The position numbers and the translations under genes are program-made. Shown here one piece after another: positions 11,938 through 22,547 of a stretch of 59,930 nt of DNA. Positions within the stretch are counted from its first letter, which is position 1. Each line of letters opens with the position of its first letter. The notes under the pieces were generated by a model. It had not been told where the DNA came from and did no database searches. It saw only the letters and a program-made list of their open reading frames with translations. Source of the DNA: Cryoendolithus antarcticus (lineage: Eukaryota > Ascomycota > Dothideomycetes > Cladosporiales > Cladosporiaceae); contig NAJO01000092.1 in the NCBI GenBank assembly GCA_002077065.1, positions 1-59,930 on the forward strand, given 5' to 3'.

Positions 11938-12714
11938 ATGGCCGAGACCCCCCTCCCGCCCCACGAGCCACCCTCACTCCCAGCCAGCCCTCTACCAAAA
12001 CGAACGAAGCACACCGAGCTAGCTGCAAATTTGGGCGTAGCCTGTTTGTCACCCTGTTCATGGATTACTCCCAGTGCAGTCACTTACAGCCACAGCGATC
12101 CTCAACTCCGCCCAACCCACGCCGACGCCAATATCCGGGGATCCGTTCGACACCATGGCCCAACTCCCACCCCTCAACGCCCCCTTAGAAACTCCCCTCC
12201 AAGTCAAGCTCCTCTCGCTCTCAGGCAAAGCCCCCACGCGCGGCTCCGCGCATGCAGCGGGGTATGATCTCTACGCTTCCGCTGCTGCTACTATTCCATC
12301 GCAGGGCAGGGCGTTGGTGAGTACGAGTATCAGCATCGCTGTGCCGGCTGGCTGCTACGGCCGCGTTGCTCCACGCTCTGGCTTGGCGGTGAAGCATGGC
12401 GTTGATGTTGGGGCTGGGGTTATTGATGCAGATTACAGGGGGGAGGTGAAGGTTTTGCTTTTCAACTTCGGCACTGCGGATTTCACTGTTGCCGAAGGGG
12501 ATAGGATCGCGCAGCTTGTGATTGAGCAAGTCAGTCTTATGCGATCTTGAGAGTGGTCATGTGCAAATGCTAACGAGGATGGCAGATCTACACGCCTGAG
12601 GTGGTCGTTGTGGAGGAGTTGGAGACGACTGTGAGAGGTGCCGGCGGCTTTGGGTCGACTGGTGGGTTTGGAGGTGTACTGTCGAGTGTGAGTGGTGGTG
12701 AGCCAACTGCGTGA
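11938..12714 (+). CDS. DUT1: dUTP diphosphatase (trimeric dUTPase)
   Basis: Hydrolyses dUTP to dUMP and pyrophosphate, keeping uracil out of DNA. All five trimeric dUTPase motifs are present: AAGYDLYA (I), [17 protein letters not shown] with DADYRGE (II and III), [11 protein letters not shown] (IV) and the C-terminal [10 protein letters not shown] (V). The 3' intron (12530-12585, 56 bp) is clear and restores IEQ|IYTPE. The 5' end is less certain. I start at ATG 11938 ([12 protein letters not shown]...) and splice a 43-bp intron at 12037-12079 in phase 0; a start at the internal ATG at about 12155 ([12 protein letters not shown]) would still give a complete enzyme. The 70-residue N-terminal extension is Pro-rich with a PKRTK basic patch that could be a nuclear signal. 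Confidence 0.92.
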
Positions 12715-12988
12715 GAGGTCTGTCGGGGGTGTGAGACGAACGCTTGACATGATAACCACGAGTCGGGGGAGTATGGTCGAGACGGATCCTGCCATCATCA
12801 GGAACCGAACTATATCAGATCATGTTCGCAGCAGAACGAGCTGCTCGATAGCCGTGGGCGAACGACCACAGGCGAGTAGAGACGTCAGCAGAAACGCGAG
12901 CTGCTCGATCGGCTGACCTCGCGGCGAAACGCACGTCCAAAGTGGAGCGGTGAAGAGTATGTACGTAATTAGTGCTACGATCAACCCC

Positions 12989-14024
12989 TCAGGGCCACTC
13001 CTCACCCAATATCTCCGGAACGTCCCAACCCCTCCCACTCTCCTTCTCAGCTTGCACCGACTCCTCAACAGTCCACCCTGAGGCTCTCACCTGTATCTTC
13101 ATACTCTCCAAGATCCGCTTCATCATCGGCCCGCCACCATCAGTGTCCCTCACTTCCTGTCCCACGAATGCCCCGTGCGTGACTCTAGCCTGCACGTCTC
13201 TGACACGCATCCACATTTGAAACAGCACTTTGGGTGGCAGCGGGATCATGTTGGGAATACTCCACATGAACGCGAAGCTCGTCGTACCTGGAGGGCGACC
13301 TTTGGAGTAGAGGGCGGAGGGCACGGTGACGAGAGTATCGGCTACGAAGAGGTGGTGGTCGTAGCTTAGGACTAGGGAGCCGGGAAAGTGGCCGCCCAAC
13401 TTCAGCGCGCGGACGTCGGGGAGGATCTCGATGTTGAAGGTCCTCTCGTCGATCAGGCGACGGTAGCTGAGAGGGTCAGGCTGCTTTGTCCAGTGAGCGT
13501 CTTCGGAAGAGATGTAGACTGGGCATCCGAACGCTTTCGCCCAGGCTAGATGGCGACTGTAGTAGTGAGGATGTGAGATCACGATTCCTGCGAGACCGCC
13601 TCTGGATTTGATGAAGTCGACGGTAGCCTCGTCGAGGAGGGTGATGCAGTCCCAGAGAATGTTCCCGTAGAATGATGAGATGAGGATGCAGCGTTGGCCA
13701 ATGCCAAACTTGGGTTCTGTAACGATTGATATGAGGCTGACGTCCCTATCGATTAGCGTGAAGGTATTGTGATGCGTCTTCACAAGAGCGGAGTGGGAGG
13801 TCCAGGACTGGCCGGTAGGCGGGACGAACTGGCGGGGGTCCTGGAGAGCTGTTGGCTGCTGGACATTAATTGTAGGAGCTCAAGTTCGGGGACGTTACAT
13901 CGCAGATGTCGCAGCAGCTCAGAGGCTCGTCGGCTGGCTGATCAAACTCGGTGCCACAGGCGGTACAAATGAGTTTGTCGCTGCCACCATAATGGCTACT
14001 AGAAGAGGGAGTAGCTTCAGACAT
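12989..14024 (-). CDS. Metallo-beta-lactamase-fold protein with N-terminal zinc-ribbon-like segment
   Basis: Two exons on the minus strand: 13899-14024 and 12989-13840, with a 58-bp GTAACG...CAG intron; 325 residues. Exon 1 encodes CTACGTEF and CCDICD, a pair of Cys-x2-Cys knuckles, joined to DPRQFVPPTGQSWTSH. The MBL-fold part has GIVISHPHYYSRH in place of the canonical HxHxDH loop, then GGHFPGSLVL and FVADTLV, which supply the later metal-ligand positions. Proteins of this layout are widespread in filamentous fungi and of unknown substrate. The gene converges on the dUTPase gene, with 274 bp between stop codons. Fold assignment is good; function is open. Confidence 0.82.
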
Positions 14025-14809
14025 CTTCGAGATGCGTAATGCCTCTCAGACCTCTGCACGCAAGGTGTGTTGATCGTTCTTCATATCGTTACGGGCCTCG
14101 GTCACGAAGGAGTAGCTCTCGCCATTGGTGGAACAAACCCTAACCCTATGTGTCAACTTGGAGCGGTGCTTGCGACGACGATCGCACTGTTGTTGAGTGA
14201 GTTATGCCGCTATCTACTGAACTGAATGGAGTTCGGGTGGTCCACGACAAATGCTCGACTGGACGTCGACCCAATCGGTCCAATACCTCGCTCAGGCGAC
14301 AGTTCCTCCGTGTATGAGTGCAAATCCTAGAGCAACATACTGAGCCTGATACTGTGTCCACGCCTGGTAGACCTTATCATGCCAGATAGTGCTACCAATC
14401 AATATAGTCTTCCAAATCTCTCCCGAGCGCAGCTTATATGGTGAGCGTTGTGATATGGCCAACGTGGACTTCATCATTGTTTTGCGGTCAAGGCCATGGA
14501 GCAGATTCTCGTGAAGCGTGGTACGAAGTATTGATAGCAGCACCTGCATGAGCTCCAAACAAGGTCGACCGGGCCGAGCGCCTCTGCCGTTTCGTGGGGT
14601 TTCGCCTGCAGCGCCACAGTGCTTGCGACACCTAATGTATCGTTCATATTGACGACTCCTGAGTCTACATACCACATCTTGGCTTTCTAGCGCTTAAAGC
14701 CTCTGCTACAGTCACAAGATAACCAGGTAATTTTAGCTTGGACAGACAAAAGCACGTGGTAGCTACTGCAGGCAATCATTCACTGCTGCCTCACCAGACT
14801 CCAGCAAAC
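14025..14809. other. Divergent intergenic region with telomere-like motif
   Basis: About 785 bp between the minus-strand MBL-fold gene and plus-strand SEC9. A telobox-like AAACCCTAACCCTA lies at 14135-14148. The minus-strand open frame at 14292-14675 has no recognisable motif and overlaps other frames, so I do not call it a gene. Confidence 0.4.
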
Positions 14810-16233
14810 ATGGGCTTCTCTCGCTCGAAGAAAGACGAATCAGATGCTGGACTGGAGAAGCAGAAGAGCAGTCTCTTCGGCAGTCGGAAGCCCAAATCGA
14901 ATGGCGCACCAACACAGTCTGCAAACCCATATGCAGCGCAACCCTCAAGCAGCACAAACCCCTACGCTAATGCACCCGCATACAGCGACCCATACGTCCC
15001 GCAAAGCCAGTCAAGCCTCTCACAGCCACCGACGAGCTCGTTCGGCAGTCTGACGCTCAAGAGTGAAGCTTCGGGTGCACCGCCAAGCTATCGGGGATCC
15101 CCAGGTCAGCACCCACGGGACAAGAGCCCTGTGCCGCCTGGCGGGTACGTTGGCGGTGCTTCGAGGTATCAGAGTAACGGAAGCTATGGGCAGAGCGATG
15201 GTTATGGCAGTGATCCGTATGGTGCTGGTAGCTCGTCGCGACCTGGTGGATATGGCGGGCTAGGCAGGAGTGGCAGTCAGGAGACTGTCAATACGATCGA
15301 TCAGAGGGGTGCTTTGTTCGGAGATGCGCCGAAGCGAGTCGCACAGCAGCAGCAACAACTTCCGCCTGGGCAGGAGCAGGGTGGTGACAACAGCTATGCG
15401 AACACCGGTGGGTATGAGGCTGGCGGTCTGCCAGGAGGGTATGGGAACGTCCCCGATCGCGAACTCACAGCCGAAGAGCAAGAAAACCAAGACGTTGAAG
15501 CTGCTAAATCCGAGATCAAGTTTATCAAGCAACAAGATCTTGCCTCTACGAGGAACACCCGTCGCATGGCCGAGCAAAATGGTGTCACAGCCCGTGAGAC
15601 TCTCGCCCGCTTGGGTCAGCAAGGCGAGCGCATTCACAACACTGAGAAGAACTTGGATCTGGCCTCGCATCAGAATAGACTCGCGAATGAGAAAGCTCGC
15701 GAACTCAAGACGCTGAATCGGAGTATGTTCGCCGTGCATGTTGCGAACCCGTTTACGGCAAAGAAGCGCGAAGAGGCCGCTGATGCCATTGCGTTGGAGA
15801 AGCATCAGCGGGATCGCAGTATACAGGAGGCGACGAGGAAGGAAGCCTACGGGAGCCAAGCACGGCAACAAGCACAGCAGAGAGACATCAACGGGAATGT
15901 GATCAGGAAGACCGGTAACAGCAAGAGTTTGGCAGAGCGGGCTAGATTCCAGTTTGAGGCTGATAGTGAGGACGAGGAGATTGAGAATGAGCTGGACGAT
16001 AACTTGTCAGTTTTCATCCCACCCATGTCACCTCTGGGTTTGTCCAAAGCGGTGACTAACAGAATGACAGGGACGCCATTTACCGCGAGACCCGCGTACT
16101 GAATCAGCTGGGCAAGGCCATGGGCGATGAGCTCGACAGTCAGAACAAGCATCTGAAGCGCATTGACGGCAAGGCTGAAGTCGTGGACGGGCAGATCGTG
16201 GTGAACACAGAGAAGCTCAAACGGATACACTGA
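14810..16233 (+). CDS. SEC9: SNAP-25-type t-SNARE Sec9
   Basis: Two exons, 14810-16005 and 16071-16233, with a 65-bp intron in phase 2; 452 residues. I use ATG 14810 (MGFSRSKKDESD), not the upstream in-frame ATG at 14738, because fungal Sec9 proteins begin close to this basic MG(F)-start motif. The first 220 residues are Ser/Gly/Tyr/Gln-rich and disordered, with GYGS-type runs. The Qb SNARE helix spans VEAAKSEIKFIKQQDLAS to LARLGQQGERI; the Qc helix, in exon 2, spans AIYRETRVLNQLGKAMGDEL to NTEKLKRI with LDSQNKHL carrying the zero-layer Gln. Works at the plasma membrane with syntaxin and synaptobrevin homologues in exocytosis. Its stop lies only 80 bp from the stop of the convergent NLR-like gene. 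Confidence 0.95.
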
Positions 16234-16313
16234 TCAGACTGGTATTGTAAAGACGTTTATGGAATTGGCAACACGAATCGCGCTTACACACCTAAGTCTG
16301 AAAGCAACAGCGG

Positions 16314-19300
16314 TCACTGTATAGCTTGTTGAAACTGCTCCAGTGCGCTGTCTACCTCACCGAGTATGCCTTGCGGATCATCCATCTGCTGCAGTAGTTC
16401 TCGAGCCTCTATCAGCTTTGCGTGCGCATCATCAGCTCGACCAACAGCTCGCAATGCGAGACCGTAGTCTCTTGCCGCACACGCTGTGAACATATGTTGA
16501 GGACCGAATGCCGATGAGGCCTTGTCATCTACCTCCGCGGACAGGATAACTGCTTCATCAAAGTTGCTCTGGAGCATGTGTATGCTAGCTAAGCGCCTCT
16601 TGGATGCTAGTACGCCTTGTCGATCCTCTGTTCCAGAGCGTAGCTGCTTCGAGGCGAGTACTCGCTCCTCAAGCGCTTGTGAGGCTTCAAGTTGGTTCAA
16701 CGCCTGATATGACAGTGACAGCACGGACATGCCGTGCAGTGTTTTCGGGTGATCCGGGCCCACTAGCGCTTCCATTTGCATCACGGCCTTCTCGCTGCAC
16801 TCGGCGGCGAATTCATAGCGGCCGAGGTCTAAGAGTGATTCTGCTAGCTTCACCAAAGCTAAGATGGTGTCGTTGTCCTGCACGCCGAAGATCCTAGTCA
16901 AGCTTTGTAGAATGTGTCCACGTTCTTCGGCAGCTCCTTCGATGTCATTTTCGCTACGCATCATATCCGCCCTTGCCATTCGGGCAATGAGCGTACGCTT
17001 ATCATCTTCGCCGTAAATGTGGGTGTATGCTCTGACTATCTGTACGTAGCACTTTAGGGCGTCATCGGCACGGTGTAACTGGGTCTGAGTGACGGCCAGG
17101 CTTTCGAGGTAAGAGATGGTTTCGGGGTCAAGCAGCATGCCCGGGGCAGAGGCAGCTATCTCACAGGCGCGAGTATAGAATTTGGATGCCGCGAGGTATT
17201 GTTCCTGGTCAAAAAAAACGCTGCCCATATCATGAAGTACGCGAGCTCTGTGAGTCGGCTGGATGGACTTGAGACATCGCGTCGTGTCTCGAGTGGAGGG
17301 CATGTGTAGTATGAGCCGAGCGTATGCTTCCGAGGAGTCATGCGTAGGAGGACGGCGGGCAAGATGGTAAGACGCAGCCCCTACCAGGATCGTGTACCAT
17401 TTGGCCCACATGAGATCATGGTCAGACTCGAACAAAGCTCGCCAATGGATCAGATCATGCATCGTGAGCACCTCGTCATCCCGATGTCCAGAGTTCGTCC
17501 TTCGTTGGATCAGGTGGAAGTCTGCCAGCGCGGTAACGCTTTGTCGATATGAGAAATCATCCCATTCGCCGCTCCGAACTGCGACGAGACTGGTTAGCCA
17601 GTCTGGTAAGACCTCGGGTTGCGGGAACCAGCCATGCATCTCCGCTAAACCCAAACTCGCATACTGGAAGAAGTCACGGCCAACTCCAGTGCGAGAGAAA
17701 AAAGCTAGGAACGTCAGCATCTTGAGTGGCCAGAGACCATAGTCGCGGCCTTCGTCCGCGATTGCCATAAATGCGGTGTTCCACACTGTCCAGACAGTCT
17801 GCTGATTGTTGCGCAGACCTCGAAAGGCATCTATCTTGAGCAATATATCCTTGTTCAAATCGAAATCCTCGTTGTACTGATCGATAGCTGCGGCAAAGCC
17901 GCCATCTCGACCTTGAGACCTGACCCGCGCGGCTGCGATGGCTATGGCGAGCGGTAGTCCACCGAGCCGCGTGACTGTAGCCTCGGCTAGATCATGGAGG
18001 GAGGCTCGGTTGCGCTGATCGTCGATGCCGATTCCTTGAAGAAGTAGCGTGACGCCTTCATCTTCAGACATCGCGCCAACAGTCAGGCGATACGATCCAT
18101 CGATCAAGTCTGCGGAGCCTTTGTTCCAACTGGTAACAACGACCGAACCTCGGTGGGGTGTGTCCAGTCTTTGTGGGATGATCTCGCGTAAACTGCTTTC
18201 TGGTCCCCATGTCAAGGTGTTCGCGTTGTCAACAATCATAAGCCAAGCATGATCTGGCGCAACGCGTTTCCGTAGCCAGGCGTGAAGTTCTTTGACTTCG
18301 GAGGCATGACGGAGGCCCACGGGCGGACCATCTGGGCCGAGAACCTTGATCTTTAGTGCGTTACAACATAGCCTGAAACTTGACCGCACCGTCTCTCATC
18401 TTGTGCGTCGATCCACAGCAGGATGTTGTAATTGCTGCTGTGCTCTAGAGCGTAGTTGGCCACCAGTTGTGTCTTACCGAAGCCTCCTGCACCGAGGACT
18501 GCGACAGCATGTGCGAAGTCATATGATGGTGATGGTATACTCATGGCGCTGCAAAGTTCAGTATCCAATTGACTCCTGGGTGTGTATTGTATCACCGGTG
18601 GGAAAGGACCAATGAACCTTCCTACATAGGCAGCGCATGAGCCGGCGTCCTGGATAGCGTCTAGCATTTCCAGGAGCTCGTCACGTATGTTGACATAGCC
18701 AGGCGTATATTCGCTCGCGAACTTGTTCAGACCTGAGTGATCTGTCGGCATCGGCAAGTTGTGGATCTCCTTCGAGTAGCTATCGAATGTGGCCTCAGAT
18801 TTGGGCACCAGCTTTGTCATAGTCAGTACGTCACATAGTGCAAGCGAACAATAGTCACTCACATAGATGGGATAGAACGGGAGGTATGCCGTTTGACGCT
18901 CCTCGTAGAAGTTGGTCATTCTGATGTTCCGCCCGCGTGTAGCCGATAGATAGACATCGTGCAGGTCCTGGAGGTTGGCGTTGCCATACTGCAGCTCGTC
19001 AAAGACCGCCGCATTAGATCCAAGGAGGATCCAAGATCGAGCAAGGGCTTTAGTGACCCATGCAGATCGCACGCCACGGTGGGGACACCCAAGATAGATG
19101 ATGCCCTTGACAACACCAAGAAGGTCAGGTTCGTCCTCTGCGACATTGCGATCTGCGTCAGCAAGAGCCTACCCCCCGAATTAGCTACGCCTGTAGACAT
19201 CTACCAAATGCGATCACCTGCTTGATCACCAGTCCGCCATAGCTATGGCCAACGAGCACAAGCGACCGACCGCTTCCATCCTGAAGTCCCGTCAGCTTCA

Positions 19301-19824
19301 AAGCGGCTTTGGCTCTGCCATGGCGATTTCATGCTATACCTTATGTGCAGCTCTAGTCAGGCCCTTGAGTCGGCTGCGAAAGTCATCACCGGTATGTTTC
19401 AGTCGAGTCCGCAGCGCGTTACGCTTCCAGTAGCTATCGTAATTGTAATACCAGATGCGGATACTGGGACGGATACCTCGAGGCAGATCGTAAGGCAAGA
19501 TGTCCTCGATCCAAGCGATGGGACGTGAGCCTGGCAGCGTGGCTGTCCAGGTTGTGTCAGGATTAGAACCGAGACCGTGCACAAAGACGATGCTTGAATT
19601 GGGTCAGCCTATGACATGACAAACATGGCACTTATATGAGCATACTCAATGCCATTACCATAGCTACCGAGTCCTTTGATCTCTGCCTGGCGAAAAGGAA
19701 GGCGACTTTGTGTGTGCTTCTCTGGACGTGAATGGATCGGCAGGAGTATGGAAACGAGATATGTGTAGAGTAGAAAGGCGGCGGCACCGCAAGCAATGGT
19801 GGTAGCGAACAAATGAGCCGTCAT
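16314..19824 (-). pseudogene. NLR-like protein: alpha/beta hydrolase - NB-ARC - TPR, with apparent 2-bp frameshift
   Basis: Minus-strand exons: 19646-19824, 19340-19592, 19218-19280, 18863-19168, and 16314-18811 (interrupted). Introns are 53, 59, 49 and 51 bp. The start is uncertain; ATG 19824 gives an N-terminal hydrophobic helix (ATTIACGAAAFLLYTYLVSI). Next is a lipase-like alpha/beta hydrolase domain: GIDIVFVHGLGSNPDTTW, nucleophile motif LVLVGHSYGGLVIKQ, and a likely catalytic His in TDHSGLNKF. NB-ARC follows: P-loop GAGGFGKTQL, Walker B HAWLMIVDNA, VVVTSWNKG and the GLPLA motif LGGLPLAIAI. The C-terminal half holds TPR-like helical repeats. At 18393-18397 an extra AG in a GAGAGA run moves the frame from WIDAQDE to TVRSSFRLCCNALK, and no GT...AG intron repairs it. 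Without it the protein would be about 1,100 residues. Either a disabled allele or an assembly error; NLR-like proteins act in fungal non-self recognition. Confidence 0.72.
18391..18400 (-). other. Frameshift site in the NLR-like gene
   Basis: On the coding strand the sequence reads GATGAGAGACGGTGCGG. The upstream frame (P-loop side) continues for about a dozen codons to a TAA near 18353. The downstream frame (Walker B and TPR side) is open from just after a TGA that overlaps the same GATGAG. Removing one AG of the GAGAGA run would join both frames in the position expected from the NB-ARC family (WIDAQ..E..VRSSF). Confidence 0.7.
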
Positions 19825-20275
19825 GAGGACTTGTAAGACTTGCCCACCGAGACAGCTCACCCTTCCCTTTGGCCTGGACTCGCAATAAGCAACAAGAAGG
19901 CAGTGATTGCCATGGAGATAAGTATGCCGAACTTAGAAGACATGCAAAAGCAGCGTAGGGATAGTAGAGCTGCGGTTCTTCCTGCCAGCCTGAACCCGTA
20001 CAAGCACTGATAGTGCTGTTTTATTCTGCAGTCATGGTCGTAGCGCAGGCGTCGCGCCGCATCAGCCACACAGCCTGGGCGGCTACAGTGCGACTTCGCG
20101 TACTCGAGGCACCTTGGGCTGCCAGGCTGAAGCAGCTGCGCCCGGTTGCCAGCTGGGATAAGTACTTCATGTTGGTCGGGTTCGTGGTAAAGTGGTAAAC
20201 ATGGCATAGTCGTTCATCGATATCGACATCGTCCTTGTGTGGGATCATTGTACTCGAAGAGCCTGACCAATCAAC
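19825..20275. other. Divergent intergenic region, NLR-like / DUF6601-like genes
   Basis: About 450 bp. It holds the promoters of both genes unless the NLR-like gene has a further 5' exon. A minus-strand frame at 19857-20207 ends in a hydrophobic helix and GTGAGC, but splicing it to the NLR gene does not keep the frame. Confidence 0.35.
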
Positions 20276-21391
20276 ATGCATGCACCTTCGCCTGCTGTTC
20301 CGTTCCCGCGAGAGAATGCCCTCGACCACAGTGTGCTACATCACCAGGATCAAAGCCCGACGCTAGGTGCCTCTCCTTCGCAGCGTCGCTCAACATCATC
20401 CAGTGGCGGGACTACCCAGCATCGTCAACCTCGTGGTCGAACCCTGTCAGCTCCGCAGGATACTCAGCATGTTCCCGATCAGCCCGGCATTGAGCTCTCA
20501 CAAGACGCGGTCGATGGCTTCCTGGTTCGCGAGCTTAGCACGCCGGAAGTGGACGCTCTCGAACGATACCTCTGGCTGGTCACGAAGCGAGGCGGTCATC
20601 ATATTGACGCACTGCATCGTCAATTGATCAAGCGACGCGACATACTCGTAACCGAGGACCCGAGACTGCACATAGTATGGACGGCGCAAAGATTTTACGT
20701 CAAGCCGATTCCATTGTGTTTATTGTCTTACGATTTCTGGCACCGCTTCCTCCCTGCGCGGACCGGACCTTACAACGAAGACAAAAGTCAAAATCCAGAT
20801 TCATCATTTCATGTTGGTTTCGACAGGCGCACTGCGCTTGGATTTCTACGGAGCTACGGCCATCTCATCCAGCATGCATCTGATCTCCGACTCGCCAGAG
20901 ATTTAGGACTTGTTCCGGAGCACATCAGCTGGCTGGGATGGGAAAAGTTCATCGCACACTTCCGTATCCTGGTCGACAGCGAAGTGGCTCGACGATATCA
21001 TTACGGGCAGATGCGTCTGTCACGACTTAACTCCGCAACAAGACTTCAATCATTGCTGAGAGCGGCGCCTCGCTGGTATTATGAGCGCCCATACTGGTCT
21101 ACTATCCCTTACCTGGTCGATGCAGCAGCCCCTTTGGTATTCATGTTTGCTGGCCTGTCTCTGATCATGTCAGCAATGCAAGTGATGCTTGCGGCTGGTG
21201 TCGCTTCGCACCGAGCAGCTGCGCTATATGAGAGGGCTTTCTGGGGCTTCTCGATAGGCGTCATCGTGTCGTCGTTGGTTGCCATGGCATTGATAGTCAT
21301 GATCCCGGCGCTTTACATAATGAACCAGCAATTATGGGGGTTTCAACACCGCCACGGCAGAGATTCGGTACGTGTCGCGAGATGCTCGTAA
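20276..21391 (+). CDS. Fungal membrane protein, DUF6601-like
   Basis: Single open frame of 371 residues. The N-terminal 75 residues are polar and low in complexity. A conserved-looking core follows (STPEVDALERYLWLVTKRGG, IDALHRQLIKRRDILVTEDP, LHIVWTAQRFYVKPIP). Near the C-terminus are two or three transmembrane helices (LVDAAAPLVFMFAGLSLIMS and FSIGVIVSSLVAMALIVMIP). I recall this arrangement from the fungal family DUF6601, whose members are sometimes misannotated as subtilisin-like proteases; I see no Asp-His-Ser catalytic signature. The frame ends at 21391, but GATTCG|GTACGT at about 21366 could be a splice donor, so the true C-terminus might differ by a few residues. Function unknown. Confidence 0.65.
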   Translation: MHAPSPAVPFPRENALDHSVLHHQDQSPTLGASPSQRRSTSSSGGTTQHRQPRGRTLSAPQDTQHVPDQPGIELSQDAVDGFLVRELSTPEVDALERYLWLVTKRGGHHIDALHRQLIKRRDILVTEDPRLHIVWTAQRFYVKPIPLCLLSYDFWHRFLPARTGPYNEDKSQNPDSSFHVGFDRRTALGFLRSYGHLIQHASDLRLARDLGLVPEHISWLGWEKFIAHFRILVDSEVARRYHYGQMRLSRLNSATRLQSLLRAAPRWYYERPYWSTIPYLVDAAAPLVFMFAGLSLIMSAMQVMLAAGVASHRAAALYERAFWGFSIGVIVSSLVAMALIVMIPALYIMNQQLWGFQHRHGRDSVRVARCS

Positions 21392-22547
21392 GAGATTCAA
21401 GATCAAGGCTACATGTGCCACCCCAGCGAAGTCGTACTGTGACGTGTTTTGCTCGAGGAGATTCAGAATGATTAGTACCAGTAGCATCTGGAATAGCATG
21501 ATCAAGCTCCATACTACTTGTGAGCTGTCACCCCATCCCATGCCCTCACTCGTGAGCTCCTCAATATGGACAGTCCACCACTGCTCCCCGTGACCCCCTT
21601 GCAGCGGCGTGCTCGAGCTCCGCGAGTGCCAGGACTCAGCGTAGCTTCACATGTGTTGATGCTAGCACCGTGCCATTCGTGAGTATGCAGCGACAGTGGT
21701 CATTAATTCTAGTGATGTTTCATGACAGGTGCGTGACGAACGGCTGGTCCTTGCATTGCTTGTGAAGTCAATCCCAAAGATTTGAAGTCAGTTTCGTCGC
21801 TACAAGCGTGTAGTCACTCCTCGCACATTTCCACCGGCAGCTCCGCGCGAACTTTGCCTCTCGAAGACGGTTGAGAACCCCGACGCCAAACCAACGTGGC
21901 GACATGGACGCTGCGATTCTCAGATAGCGCATCCGTCCAGCACACAACTGCGTGTAGTAAGAGAGCCAGTGTGCCAAGTGGACTTACCGCCGTTCACCGC
22001 CGCACTGCACGAGCGCGCACGAGTCTGGATGCAGCTGTTGCTGGCACGCTGGACAGAAGTTGGCAAATATGCATGTACAATCTACGCGTGGCTGGGTGGC
22101 CCTTAGCTCTCGCCTAAGACATAGCTCCCGCGAAAGTCGTACCAGCATTGTCACTCCCGCTGCAACCTCTTTCGCCCAATTCCCGAGTACGACGCGCAAG
22201 CAGACGAATCACTGCGCAGATCCCCGGCATACACCACCTCTCACTGCATTCTTCCCCAACATCTCATCCTCCTTCAACATCACCGCTATATCGTAGACCT
22301 CAGTCCGTCGCATCGAGGCCACGGCGAAAGTGCCGAGACCAACTCCGACCCTATCCACCCTCGTTTGTCTCCCCCGGCCAGCGGCCCCATTGTTATCCCA
22401 CTACTTTTAACGCACCAACCTTCGAACGCTCCTCGCTCCGCCCTCCACCGCCGCCTCTCTCAACGCTCACGGTCCATCAATACCCACTTCGCCAGCCTTA
22501 CCGCGGGGGCGATATCGTAGATCTATCTGTCATCATCAAGCGTCATC
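21392..22547. other. Long intergenic and 5' leader region of the DUF2406 gene
   Basis: About 1.15 kb with no recognised gene. From about 22150 to the ATG at 22548 the sequence is pyrimidine-rich with many CTCC and CATC runs, typical of a long 5' leader. The open frame at 22148-22615 is a compositional product of that leader and overlaps the real start in another frame. Confidence 0.4.

Noticed and set aside
14292..14675. Minus-strand frame of 127 codons
   Set aside because: No known motif, overlapping frames of similar length, no supporting splice sites.
14738..14809. Upstream in-frame ATG of SEC9
   Set aside because: The added 24 residues look like translated leader; MGFSRSKK at 14810 is the expected type of start.
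18353..18390. A tiny intron that would repair the NLR-like frameshift
   Set aside because: The only GT...AG pair nearby (about 34 bp, ending CTAAAG) is too short and joins the exons in the wrong phase.
19857..20207. Minus-strand frame with a hydrophobic end, possible first exon of the NLR-like gene
   Set aside because: Splicing from GTGAGC near 19860 to the nearest acceptors does not keep the frame into AEIKGLGSYGNG, and the protein text has no known motif. RNA evidence would be needed.
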